Assembly (NCBI RefSeq): GCF_003977685.1
Contig: NZ_RYZH01000023.1
Coordinates: 1-64,000 of the forward strand
Reading direction: 5' to 3'
Length of the DNA: 64,000 nucleotides
Origin: Tautonia sociabilis
GTDB taxonomy: Bacteria; Planctomycetota; Planctomycetia; Isosphaerales; Isosphaeraceae
Positions 48,633 through 57,069 of the stretch are shown here, in pieces. The notes under the pieces were generated by a model, which searched no databases, was not told the origin of the DNA, and saw nothing but the letters and a program-made list of their open reading frames with translations. How positions within the stretch are numbered: the first letter of the stretch is position 1; every line of letters begins with the position of its first letter. A program made the translations under genes and the position numbers.

Positions 48633-48767
48633 TCATCCTGGGAACTCGCCCACCCGGCGGCAGACGCCGGGCAGGACGTCGAGCCGGTCGATCCGGCCCC
48701 CCTCGCCGAGGTTCTTGGCCTCGATTCCGTCGGCGGTGATGCGGGGAGGCGAGGCGATTGAGGGCAT
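48633..48767 (-). CDS. Small open frame between UGT and epimerase, hypothetical
   Basis: 44 residues from ATG 48767 with GGAG 9 bp upstream. The sequence (PPRITADGIEAKNLGEGG, RIDRLDVLPGVCRRVGEF) is more protein-like than the arginine/proline text of the other frames. It has one cysteine, no membrane segment and no known family. The stop overlaps the first possible epimerase start as ATGA, the same coupling style used elsewhere in this operon, which argues for translation. It could be chance. Confidence 0.35.
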   Translation of the reverse strand: MPSIASPPRITADGIEAKNLGEGGRIDRLDVLPGVCRRVGEFPG

Positions 48768-48849
48768 CGGGGCTGCTCCAGGAGGCGATCGGCGGAGCCC
48801 GGCGGGGGGCGGAGACGATCCCGAGGGAGAGGAGGACGACCCTGGCATA

Positions 48850-50205
48850 TCATCTCCTCGCCAAACGGGACAAGAGCGACTCGATGGCGTCGCTGGCGGC
48901 GGCGGGGCCGTCCTCGTCCCGGACGGCGGCTCCGACCTCGGCGGCTCGGGAGGAGATCTCGGGGTCGCCCAGCAGCCGGCGGAGGGCCTCGGCGGCCCGG
49001 CCCGCAGTGTATCGCGACCGGGAGAGCGTCTGGCCGATCCCGAGCCGTCGGACGCGGTCGGCGTTGTCGAACTGGTCGAAACCGAAGGGAACGACCAGCA
49101 TCGGGCGGCCCGACCGCATCGCCTGGGCGGTCGTCCCGACTCCCCCCTGGTGGACGACGGCGGCGCAGCGGGGGAAGAGGCTCGAATACGGGGCGTAGCC
49201 AAACGCGGCGACCCCCTCGGGCAGCCGACTCGGCAGGGCGTTGGCCCCCCGGGGGCCCATCAGCAGGATCGCCCGGCAGCCAACGCGTCGGATCGCCTCC
49301 AGGCTCTCGTCGTAGAACCGGCCGGGGGACCAGACCGCCGACGAGCCCAGCGTGAAGGCCACCGGCGGCGGGCCGGCGTCGAGGAACCTCCCGATCTCCT
49401 CGGGCGTCACGTCCTCGGCCGAGTCCCGGTCGTGGAAGGCGAACCCGGTGACGGCGACGTTCGCCGGCCAGTCCGGCTGCGGCGGCCCGAGCAGCCGGGA
49501 GTACATCGCCAGCACGAGGTCGGGCGCGTGCTGCCCCTCGAGGACGGGGTTCTCGGCCGTCCTCGGCAGGCCCAGCTCCGCCCTCAGCCGATGCCAGGGA
49601 CGCCCCCAGGGCTCAACCGCCCGTCGGGCGAGCCGGAACAGCAGCCGGTGGAACCTCGGCCCGAGCCGACGGAGCCTCGCCAGGGCCGGCAGGGCCGGCA
49701 TCGTCGGCGGGTCGTGCGCCGACAGGAAGGAGAGCGGCGCCAGCACCGAAGACGCCCAGGGAATCCCCTCCCGCTCCGCCACCAGCCTCACAGTGAAGGT
49801 CAGCGGGTGCGAGACGAGCAGGTCCGCCCCCTCGGCCGCCGCCCGGGTGTCGGCGAACGACGCGCGGAGGGCGGGCATCATCAGCTCGGCGATCACGACC
49901 TTCGGGCCCCGCTTCGGGTCGAAGAGGCGGGCGATGAAGGCGTGCATCGTGCTCGGATCCGGAGCGTCGGGGCGGACGGCGGCGAAGTCGATCCCCTCCG
50001 ATTCGACCTTCTCCCGCCAGTAGCCGCTGGTGGCGATCACCGGCCGGTGCCCGCGCCGCTTCAGCTCCCGGGCGACGGCGAGATACGGGTGGACGTCCCC
50101 CAGCGAGCCGAAGGTGGCCAGGAGAATGCGCTTCCCCGAGGGTCGGGGGGCGCCCTGGTCGGCGTCCTGGAGGCGATCGAGCTGGGGGCCGGTTCCGATG
50201 TTCAT
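48850..50205 (-). CDS. UDP-glycosyltransferase (GT1, sterol/rhamnosyl-transferase-like)
   Basis: 451 residues. The GT-B fold opens with RILLATFGSLGDVHPYLAVARELKRRGH, as in macrolide, sterol and rhamnolipid-type GT1 enzymes. The C-terminal donor half has VAFTLGSSAVWSPGRFYDESL, FGYAPYSSLFPRCAAVVHQGGVGTTAQAMRSGRPMLVVPFGFDQFDNA, the PSPG-like box with HQGGxGT. The start is set by the ATGA overlap with the membrane glycosyltransferase upstream. It likely adds a sugar to a lipid or small molecule in the cytoplasm; the acceptor is unknown. The operon also holds an HpnA-like epimerase. Confidence 0.88.
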   Translation of the reverse strand: MNIGTGPQLDRLQDADQGAPRPSGKRILLATFGSLGDVHPYLAVARELKRRGHRPVIATSGYWREKVESEGIDFAAVRPDAPDPSTMHAFIARLFDPKRGPKVVIAELMMPALRASFADTRAAAEGADLLVSHPLTFTVRLVAEREGIPWASSVLAPLSFLSAHDPPTMPALPALARLRRLGPRFHRLLFRLARRAVEPWGRPWHRLRAELGLPRTAENPVLEGQHAPDLVLAMYSRLLGPPQPDWPANVAVTGFAFHDRDSAEDVTPEEIGRFLDAGPPPVAFTLGSSAVWSPGRFYDESLEAIRRVGCRAILLMGPRGANALPSRLPEGVAAFGYAPYSSLFPRCAAVVHQGGVGTTAQAMRSGRPMLVVPFGFDQFDNADRVRRLGIGQTLSRSRYTAGRAAEALRRLLGDPEISSRAAEVGAAVRDEDGPAAASDAIESLLSRLARR

Positions 50206-52427
50206 GGGGAGCGCTCGTCCTCCGGGGCCGTCGGCCAGAGCACGCGGTAGAGCTGGTGATCGGGGCCGATCGCCGTCGGCGGCGCCAGCACCCCGGCCGT
50301 CACGAGGCGGTCGAACAGGGCTCTCGTCACGACCGGCGAGAACCCGTACCCCCCCGGCTTGTTGTGCCGGGCGATCTCGACCCAGTCCACGTAGATGTGA
50401 GAAACCCCCAGCCGGTTCAGCTCGGCGGCGATCTCCGACGGGGATCTCCCGGAGACGACCTGCTCCAGCAGCTCCCGGTCGAAGACCGTGCTGTATCGGA
50501 TCGGCCGGTTCATCGGGAAGACGGCCGCCTGGCCGACGATCAGGGGGACCGCCTCCGGAGGCAGGGCCTCGTCAAGCCGGGCCAGGGGAGGGTTGGCCGC
50601 CTCGGCAACCTCTCGGCGGAGCCGGGGCAGGTCGGCGAGCCAGTCGGTCGGCATGCAGAGGGGGGTGGTGAGGAACAGCAGGTTCGCGAGCGTCCCCGAC
50701 GCCAGGACCGTCCCCAGCCAGACCGGCCAGGGAGGGCGCCGGGTCCAATCCGCCCCGATCCCCGCCAGCACTGCCGCCGCCGGCAGCAGGGGGAGCCAGA
50801 AGCGGTCGAGCCGGTGAGTCATCAGGAACCAGGTCGCGAACAGGTAGGCAACATAGGCCAGCAGCACCCCCGAGAACCGTCGAGAGCCCGGCCGAAGCAG
50901 CGCCAGCGGTACGAGCAGGGCGTAGAGCGGCGACTGCCAGTCCGACCTCCCGGCCACGTCGATCGCCGCCGAGGCCAGGGCCGCCGGGGAGGTCGGCCTC
51001 GGCCCGTGGGCGGCCCACCACTTGGCGTCGAGGTCGGCGTCCCAGTCGTTCCCGCCGAAGATCCCGAAGGCGAGCGGGTAGACCGGGTTCCCCGTGTCGA
51101 CCACATTCCGGACCAGCCAGGGGCCGACCGCCACCGAGACTCCCGCCGCGAAGGCGAACGGGATCCGCCACGACCTCTCCCGGATCGCCGACGCCGCCGC
51201 CACCAGGCCGAACGGGACGACGGCCGACACCAACCCCGGGTACTTGCTGGCCATCGCTCCTCCCGCCAGCAGGCCGGCGAGGACCCAGAGGGCCAACCGC
51301 TTCCGGTCCTCTTCCGGGCCCGACCACGCCAGTCCCGAGACGACCACCAGCCCCGCATGGAAGGCGCAGAGCGGGCCCTCGACGAACGGGAAGGTCGCCA
51401 GGCGGGCGACCCAGGGCGTCGTCAGGTAGACCAGCCCCGCCACCCAGGCCGCTCGGCCCGATCCCCATCGCCAGGCCGCCGAGGCCACCAGCGCCGCCGA
51501 AACCGGAGCGAACGCGGCGATCAGGAGCTGTCCGACCAGGGCGCCGAGCCACCAGTCATCGAGCACGGTCATCCCCAGCAGGTGGAGCATCTCCACCGCC
51601 GAGGGCATGCTTGTGTACACATTGTGCGGCAGGAAGGCGATCCGGCCGAGCTGGTGGTACTCCTTCGGCCCCTGGAGGTGGTACTCGAGGGCGTCGAACT
51701 CGATCGTCGGCTGCATGGCCCCCAGGGCCATCAGCAGGAGGACCGGGGAGAGGATCAGGCCGAGGCCAAGGATCGGCCAGGGGGAACGCTTCTGGGAGTC
51801 CGGCCGTCGGGCCGCTGCCGATCTCCCGGCCCCGCTCCGCTGGGGAGCGGGACCGGCAGGATGGGAGCGGACGAGGTCTCGGGCTCGGGCAGCGGCGCCG
51901 GCGAGCAGGAGGGCGCCGAGCCAGAGTCTCGTGGGCCAGGGGGAGAGCAGACCGCACTTGCCGAGGCCGAGGGTCAGCGCGGCCAGCAGGGTGGATCCGG
52001 AGGCGAAGGCGATCGGCCACCGAGCGAGCGGCGGGAATCGGCCAGAGAGGCCAAGCGCCCGCAGGGTGAGGTCGCCCAGGGAGAGGGCGGCCCCTCCGAT
52101 GAGGAGGGCGGCCAGGACGATCGGCAGCCGCTGGGCCAGGTGATCGACGTCGGAGAGGCTGGCGAGGACCCGGGCGAAGTGGTCGTCGGCCGTCAGCAGG
52201 AAGTCGGCGCGGCGGAGCCGGGGCAAGTCGGCCGCGTCCCCCCCGGAGGCGACGGCGTCCGCTCGCTGGGCCTCGATGCTCGGCAGCGGCTCGGCCAGCA
52301 GCCAGGCAAGGGCGAGAGCCTGGAGCGCGGCCACGAGCAGGATGGCCCCGGCCCCCGGCCCCCGGGAGGCCCCCCCCTGCCCCGCCTCCTGGCCCCTCCC
52401 GGTCAGAGCGTCGGCCCGATCGACCAC
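50202..52427 (-). CDS. Large polytopic membrane glycosyltransferase-like protein (GT-C)
   Basis: 741 residues, about 12 hydrophobic segments. Two acidic loops stand out: QPTIEFDALEYHLQGPKEYHQLGRIAFL after the fourth or fifth segment, and YSTVFDRELLEQVV near the end. EFDALEYHL is the acidic loop pattern seen in many planctomycete GT39-like proteins. The C-terminal 120 residues form a soluble domain (RLGVSHIYVDWVEIARHN) as in other GT-C enzymes. The start overlaps the end of the dehydratase gene by 25 bases, and the end couples to the UGT by ATGA. It presumably uses a polyprenyl-phosphate sugar on the outer membrane face. Substrate unknown. Confidence 0.72.
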   Translation of the reverse strand: MVDRADALTGRGQEAGQGGASRGPGAGAILLVAALQALALAWLLAEPLPSIEAQRADAVASGGDAADLPRLRRADFLLTADDHFARVLASLSDVDHLAQRLPIVLAALLIGGAALSLGDLTLRALGLSGRFPPLARWPIAFASGSTLLAALTLGLGKCGLLSPWPTRLWLGALLLAGAAARARDLVRSHPAGPAPQRSGAGRSAAARRPDSQKRSPWPILGLGLILSPVLLLMALGAMQPTIEFDALEYHLQGPKEYHQLGRIAFLPHNVYTSMPSAVEMLHLLGMTVLDDWWLGALVGQLLIAAFAPVSAALVASAAWRWGSGRAAWVAGLVYLTTPWVARLATFPFVEGPLCAFHAGLVVVSGLAWSGPEEDRKRLALWVLAGLLAGGAMASKYPGLVSAVVPFGLVAAASAIRERSWRIPFAFAAGVSVAVGPWLVRNVVDTGNPVYPLAFGIFGGNDWDADLDAKWWAAHGPRPTSPAALASAAIDVAGRSDWQSPLYALLVPLALLRPGSRRFSGVLLAYVAYLFATWFLMTHRLDRFWLPLLPAAAVLAGIGADWTRRPPWPVWLGTVLASGTLANLLFLTTPLCMPTDWLADLPRLRREVAEAANPPLARLDEALPPEAVPLIVGQAAVFPMNRPIRYSTVFDRELLEQVVSGRSPSEIAAELNRLGVSHIYVDWVEIARHNKPGGYGFSPVVTRALFDRLVTAGVLAPPTAIGPDHQLYRVLWPTAPEDERSP

Positions 52428-53980
52428 GGGGCGAACTCCTCCTCGCCGACGCCGGCCTCCTCGCTCCGAGTGGGAGAGCCGCCGGCGACGGCCACGATCA
52501 GGTCGAACAGGCGGCGGCCGACCGACTCGACCGGCTCGCCGGCCAGGATCGTCCCGGCGTCGAGGTCCATGTCGTCCCGCATCCGATCATACATTGGCGT
52601 GTTCGTGGCGACCTTCACCGTCGGCGTCGGCTTCAGGCCGGAGACGCTCCCTCGGCCGGTGGTGAAGACCAGCACGTTGCAGCCGCCGGCGGCCAGGCCG
52701 GTCAGGCTCACCGGGTCGTAGCCGGGGGTGTCCATGAACAGGAAGCCGGGTTTGGTGATCGGCTCGGCGTACTGGAGCACGTCGACCAGGGCGGTCGAGC
52801 CTCCCTTGGCCACGGCGCCGAGGGACTTCTCGTAGATGGTCGTCAGCCCCCCCTCCTTGTTGCCGGGGGAGGGGTTGTTGTTGATCTCGGCGCCGAAGAC
52901 GCCGGTGTACCATTCCCACCACTTGATTCGATCGACGAGCTTCCGGCCGACCTCCTCGCTGACGGCCCTCCGGGTGAGCAGGTGCTCGGCGCCGTAGATT
53001 TCCGGCGTCTCGGCGAGCACGGCGGAGCCGCCCTGGGCGACGATCAGGTCGGCGGCGACGCCGAGGGCCGGGTTGGCGGTCACGCCGGAGTTGCCGTCGG
53101 AGCCGCCGCACTCCAGGCCGACGACGAGCTTCGAGGCCGGCTGCTCGGTGCGCCTCCAGGAGTCGGCGGCGGGCAACAGGCGGTGGACGGCCTCGACGGC
53201 GGCCTCGACCGTGCGGGCGATCCCCCCTTCCTCCTGGATGTTCAGGACCCGGGGGCGGGAGGGCTCGTCGCGACGGCCGCTCTCCTTGACCCCCGCCAGG
53301 GTGACAAGCTGGCGGGACTCGACCAGGTGGCTGGCGAAGCCGACCTCGCAGCCGAGGCCAATGAGGACGTACCCGGCCACGTTCGGATGGTTGGCGAAGC
53401 CGGCCAGCACGCGCTGGAGCTGCTGGTGGTCGGGCCCCTCGAACTGGAGGCCGCAGCCCCCCTTGTGGGTGATGGCGAAGACGCCGTCGACGTTCGGATA
53501 GTCGCGTCGCCAGGAGCCGTCCCGGAAGCGATCGGCGACGTACTTGGAGACGCTGGCCGAGCAGTTGACCGTGCTGATGACGGCCAGGTAGTTCCGGGTC
53601 CCCACCCTGCCATCCGGGCGGAGGAAGCCGGGGAAGGTGCGGGGGCGGTCGATCGGAGGGGGAACCGGGCGCTCGGTGGCGAAGGCGTAGTCGCGCTCGA
53701 ACAGGTCGGCCCGGACGTTGTGCACGTGCACCCAGGAGCCGGCGGGGATGTCCACCGAGGCGAAGCCGATGATCTGCCCGTACTTGAGGACCGGTCGGCC
53801 GGCGGGGATGTCGACCGCGGCGACCTTGTGCCCGGGCCGGATCGGATCGATCGCCGAGACGGTCAGGCCGCCGAGGTCCAGGGCCGTCCCCGGGGCGATC
53901 CCCCGGCTCGCGACGGCCACGTTGTCGTCCTTCCGCAACCGGATCGCCGCCGGTGCCCGATCGCCGATCGCCGTCGCCAT
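52403..53980 (-). CDS. uxaA: UxaA/GarD-family sugar-acid dehydratase
   Basis: 525 residues from ATG 53980. The N-terminal SAF domain (about 1-100) contains RKDDNVAVASRGIAPGTALD and SWVHVHNVRADLF; the catalytic domain has DGRVGTRNYLAVISTVNCSA, ITHKGGCGLQ, GLECGGSDGNSGVTANPALG, NNNPSPGNKEGGLTTIYEKS and the closing GGCNVLVFTTGRGSVSGLKPTPTVKVATN. These are the iron-binding and substrate residues of altronate/galactarate dehydratases. The enzyme converts a hexonate or hexarate to a 2-keto-3-deoxy acid. Whether the substrate is altronate or galactarate cannot be told. It heads an operon of glycosyltransferases, an unusual company. Confidence 0.88.
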   Translation of the reverse strand: MATAIGDRAPAAIRLRKDDNVAVASRGIAPGTALDLGGLTVSAIDPIRPGHKVAAVDIPAGRPVLKYGQIIGFASVDIPAGSWVHVHNVRADLFERDYAFATERPVPPPIDRPRTFPGFLRPDGRVGTRNYLAVISTVNCSASVSKYVADRFRDGSWRRDYPNVDGVFAITHKGGCGLQFEGPDHQQLQRVLAGFANHPNVAGYVLIGLGCEVGFASHLVESRQLVTLAGVKESGRRDEPSRPRVLNIQEEGGIARTVEAAVEAVHRLLPAADSWRRTEQPASKLVVGLECGGSDGNSGVTANPALGVAADLIVAQGGSAVLAETPEIYGAEHLLTRRAVSEEVGRKLVDRIKWWEWYTGVFGAEINNNPSPGNKEGGLTTIYEKSLGAVAKGGSTALVDVLQYAEPITKPGFLFMDTPGYDPVSLTGLAAGGCNVLVFTTGRGSVSGLKPTPTVKVATNTPMYDRMRDDMDLDAGTILAGEPVESVGRRLFDLIVAVAGGSPTRSEEAGVGEEEFAPWSIGPTL

Positions 53981-54245
53981 GCCGAAGCCTCGCTTCCCGC
54001 CGGAAGCCTCCCCGGGTCCCGCCGGATCGGCCCTCGATCCGGGCTCCAGTTTATCGCCCTCCCCCCGGCTCCGCGAGGGAGGGGAGGAGCCGAGCGGCTC
54101 GGAGAGCCTCCCGGACGGGAGGGCCGCCGGCCGGGCCCTCGCCTCGCGGCCGCCGAGACCTTCCGGACGCCGGAGGGGCCTCTCGATCGGGGCCGAGGCC
54201 GTCTGGAACGCGGCCGGTGCGCTGGGGATGATCGGCGCAAGGAGT

Positions 54246-54290
54246 TTTGGCATCAAGAATTCCGGCGTGCGATTGGCTTCGTTCCGCGCC
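54246..54290. repeat. Intergenic repeat, copy 1
   Basis: Begins TTTTGGCATCAAGAATTC and ends ATTGGCTTCGTTCCGCGC. The last 18 bases are nearly identical in all three copies; the first half is conserved more loosely. Confidence 0.6.
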
Positions 54291-54445
54291 GGTTGCCGGC
54301 CGTACCGCCGGGCCGATCTCGGGCTCGGCCGGCCCCCCATCGCGGTCGAGGCGGGGGTCCAGGGCCGGGGCCGGCCGGCTCTCCCGACCCGGAGGCGGAT
54401 CGGGGCCGGATCGCCGCCGGCGCGTCTCGGATGATCGTCGGATCC

Positions 54446-54491
54446 TTTTGCAGTCAAACCCCTTCGGGATCGAATTGGCTTCGTTCCGCGC
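54446..54491. repeat. Intergenic repeat, copy 2
   Basis: Begins TTTTGCAGTCAAACCCCTTC and ends ATTGGCTTCGTTCCGCGC, 200 bp after copy 1. Confidence 0.6.
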
Positions 54492-54643
54492 AATGGGGGG
54501 CGACGCTCCCGGACGACCGATCGGGGACCGACCGGGTCCGGTGGCACCGGGGCCGGCCTGGCGTCGAGCACCGGCCCGGATGGGGAGGGAACGGTGATCG
54601 GTGCGCGATCGGTGCGCTGAGGTGGTTCGACGGAACTGGTTTC

Positions 54644-54684
54644 TCTTCCAGTGATTTCGGCGAGACAATGGCTTCGTTCCGCGC
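54644..54684. repeat. Intergenic repeat, copy 3
   Basis: Begins TCTTCCAGTGATTTCGGCG and ends AATGGCTTCGTTCCGCGC, about 195 bp after copy 2 and slightly shorter in its first half. Confidence 0.55.
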
Positions 54685-55173
54685 CGAGTGCGCTCGAGGA
54701 GCGTCCGTCCGGGGGGATGCCGAGGAGCGACCGGACGACTGGCCGAGCCGGCCGGAGGGGAGAGCGCTCGGGGGAGATCGGCGGTCGGTTCGGGAAAGAT
54801 CGCACCGGTCGGGCTCCGAGTCGGGAGGGACGGAGGGGCTGGACGATGGGCCCCGACTGCTGGGAATCATCGGGATCGGGACCGGGACGACCCACACCGA
54901 CTGGGAGGGGAGGACGGTGTCTCCAGGGAGCGGCCCCGCGATGCCAGGACGGGCGGGGTTGCTCGGGCGGGGAGGTCGGGGTCCGGGCGCGTGGATTGAC
55001 GGGGGGCGAGGAGTGTCTTGGATCCGGGGTCGCGAACGGAACCATTGGGGGGGACGTCGGAGGGGATTGGGAGGCCGGCTGCGCGCCGGATCGGGCCGGC
55101 AGAGCGGTTCGGACGGGACAGGCAGGCCGCCGGAATCGCGGACGAATCACTCCGGCTTGATGGGATCGGACGC

Positions 55174-55202
55174 TTGACAGGGCGTCCGGGGTCGACTATC
55201 CT
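55174..55202 (+). promoter_or_regulatory. Near-consensus sigma-70 promoter
   Basis: TTGACA (55174-55179, perfect), a 17-bp spacer and TATCCT (55197-55202, 4 of 6). It is the best promoter seen in the window. Transcription would start near 55205-55210. Confidence 0.65.
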
Positions 55203-55204
55203 CC

Positions 55205-55295
55205 GCATGAGTAAGCCACTCATGACGAGGTGGCGACTGATCGGCTGAGAGAGCCCCGCCATGCGATCTCGTATCGCATGATGGGGCTTTTTTTG
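55205..55295 (+). ncRNA. Candidate small RNA or transcription-attenuated leader
   Basis: A promoter with perfect -35 is followed by about 90 nt that end in a strong intrinsic terminator. Near the 5' end two alternative hairpins can form: ATGAGT/ACTCAT (55207-55223), or GCCAC/GTGGC, which shares bases with it. The third stem is the terminator. The RNA could be a free regulatory RNA or the leader of the propionate genes that start 220 nt later. A 13-codon frame, MSKPLMTRWRLIG, begins at the predicted 5' end (55207-55248), so a leader peptide is also possible. It does not match a class I know. Confidence 0.5.
55252..55294 (+). terminator. Strong intrinsic terminator
   Basis: AGCCCCGCCATGCGAT pairs with ATCGCATGATGGGGCT over 16 positions with one mismatch and one G-U, loop CTCGT, followed by T7 (55288-55294). 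A textbook Rho-independent terminator, rare in this GC-rich window. Confidence 0.75.
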
Positions 55296-55517
55296 TTGTC
55301 CGCCGATGCGTACAACCGAGGGCGAACCCGGTTGGCACGCCGTCCTCCCGAGCGGGACACATCGACGGCGGGGCTCTCCCCCCCGTCCCGGCCGATCGGC
55401 GGATTGGATCGGCCCGTTCTGGGCCGATGCGATGCGCACGGGGCCGATCCGAACGGAACTGATCTGATCCGAGCCCAGCGACCGCGCTTGACCCTGAGAG
55501 CCGGAGAGTCCACGGCG

Positions 55518-57032
55518 ATGGCGGCTGCATTCGCGTTCCCGGAACTGACCGCCGAGGAGGCGGCCGAACTGATCCCCCACGGGGGGATGCTCGCCGTCGG
55601 CGGCTTCACGCCGGCGGGGGCTCCCAAGGCGGTGCCCCGGGCGCTGGCCCGTCGGGCTCGCCGGCTGCACGAGGCGGGCTCGCCGTTCCAGGTGCGGCTG
55701 ATCAGCGGCGCGTCGACCGGGGAGGCGTGCGACGACGAGCTGGGCGAGGCCGAGGCGGTGAGCTGGCGGGCGCCGTACCTGACCTCGTCGCCGATGCGGA
55801 GGCTGGCGAACGCGGGGAAGCTCGACTTCGTCGACATGCACCTGTCGCACGTCGCGCAGATGGTGCTCGAAGGGTTCCTCGGGCCGGTGGACGTGGCGGT
55901 GGTGGAGGCGACGGAGGTCACTCCCGACGGCAAGGTGTACCTGACGACGGGGATCGGCAACGCGCCGACGTTCCTGCGGTGCGCCGAGAAGGTGGTCATC
56001 GAGCTGAACGCCCGGCACGACCCCCGGCTCCGGGAGATGGCCGACATCCTGGTGCTGCCGCCGCCGCCGAACCGCAAGCCAATTCCGATCAACGACCCGC
56101 TGGACAAGGTGGGCACGCCTCACGCGCTGGTCGACCCGAAGAAGGTGGTCGGCGTGGTCCGCACCGACGAGCCGGACGGCGGCCGGGGGTTCGCGCCTCC
56201 GGACGAGACGAGCCGTCGGATCGCTCGGCATGTCGCGCGGTTTCTGCTCGACGAGATGGCGGCGGGGAGGATCCCCAGCGGGTTCCTGCCGTTGCAGAGC
56301 GGGGTGGGGAACGTCTGCAACGCGGTGATCGCCGGCCTGGCGGAGAGCCCCGACTTCCCGAAGTTCAAGGTGTACACGGAAGTCTTGCAGGACGCGATGC
56401 TCGATCTGATCGCCGCCGGGGGGGTGACGGGGGCGAGCACCTGCTCCCTGACGCTGTCGGACGAGAAGCTCTCGTGGCTGTACGAGCACTTCGACGCGTT
56501 CGCCGATCGGATCGTGCTGCGGCCTCAGGAGATCTCAAACAACCCGGGGATCGCCCGTCGGCTGGGGGTGATCGCCACGAACACGGCGATCGAGGTGGAC
56601 ATCTACGGCCACGCCAACTCCACCCACTTCTTCGGCACCCAGGTGATGAACGGCCTGGGAGGCAGCGGCGACTTCGAGCGGAACGCCTACCTGTCGATCT
56701 TCATGTGCCCGTCGGTCGCCAAGGGGGGCCGGATCTCGACCGTGGTGCCGATGTGCTCTCATGTTGACCACAGCGAGCACTCGGTGCAGGTGATCGTCAC
56801 CGAGCAGGGGCTGGCCGACCTGAGGGGGCTGGCCCCGGTGCCGAGGGCGAAAACGATCATCGAGAGGTGTGCGCACCCGGCGTACCGGGACTACCTGATG
56901 CATTACCTCGAGTCGAGCCCGCCAGGGCACCTCCGCCACGACCTGAGGCGCTGTTTCGAGCTGCACTCGAACTTCCTCGAGGGGGGAGCGATGCTACCCG
57001 ACCTCGACCTTTCCCAGTTCGGCTCGCGTTGA
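55518..57032 (+). CDS. Acyl-CoA:carboxylate CoA-transferase (succinate/propionate CoA-transferase type)
   Basis: 504 residues from ATG 55518; the frame is open further upstream but without family text. Conserved blocks of the acetyl-CoA hydrolase/Cat1 family are in order: GGFTPAGAPKAVPRAL, VRLISGASTGE, SRxxPYL-like WRAPYLTSSPMRRL, LQSGVGNVCNAVIAGL and the catalytic Glu288 in VYTEVLQDAMLDL, then IATNTAIEVDIYGHANSTH. The family moves CoA between succinate, acetate, propionate or butyrate via a glutamyl-CoA. Because the next genes are both methylmalonyl-CoA mutase subunits, MeaB and a carboxyltransferase, propionyl-CoA:succinate transfer (as ScpC) is the most likely job. The gap to mutA is 37 bp. 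Confidence 0.85.
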   Translation: MAAAFAFPELTAEEAAELIPHGGMLAVGGFTPAGAPKAVPRALARRARRLHEAGSPFQVRLISGASTGEACDDELGEAEAVSWRAPYLTSSPMRRLANAGKLDFVDMHLSHVAQMVLEGFLGPVDVAVVEATEVTPDGKVYLTTGIGNAPTFLRCAEKVVIELNARHDPRLREMADILVLPPPPNRKPIPINDPLDKVGTPHALVDPKKVVGVVRTDEPDGGRGFAPPDETSRRIARHVARFLLDEMAAGRIPSGFLPLQSGVGNVCNAVIAGLAESPDFPKFKVYTEVLQDAMLDLIAAGGVTGASTCSLTLSDEKLSWLYEHFDAFADRIVLRPQEISNNPGIARRLGVIATNTAIEVDIYGHANSTHFFGTQVMNGLGGSGDFERNAYLSIFMCPSVAKGGRISTVVPMCSHVDHSEHSVQVIVTEQGLADLRGLAPVPRAKTIIERCAHPAYRDYLMHYLESSPPGHLRHDLRRCFELHSNFLEGGAMLPDLDLSQFGSR

Positions 57033-57069
57033 CCGGTTCCCGAGCAGGGCCCGAAGGGGATCGTTCCCG

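Larger units (their letters stand above)
53981..55517. other. 1.5-kb intergenic region with repeats and a small-RNA candidate
   Basis: No protein gene is credible here. The dehydratase frame runs open upstream to 55150, but its text is arginine/proline-rich without any domain. From left to right it holds: two GC hairpins close to the dehydratase start; three copies of a roughly 45-bp repeat near 54246, 54446 and 54644; a near-consensus promoter at 55174-55202; and a short putative transcript ending in an intrinsic terminator at 55252-55294. The last 220 bp form the leader of the CoA-transferase gene, without clear promoter boxes. Confidence 0.6.

Noticed and set aside
53981-55150. 390-codon N-terminal extension of the sugar-acid dehydratase frame
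   Set aside because: The text is arginine/proline/serine-rich without any domain, the SAF domain starts at 53980 as in the family, and three DNA repeats lie inside it. It is open only because of high GC.
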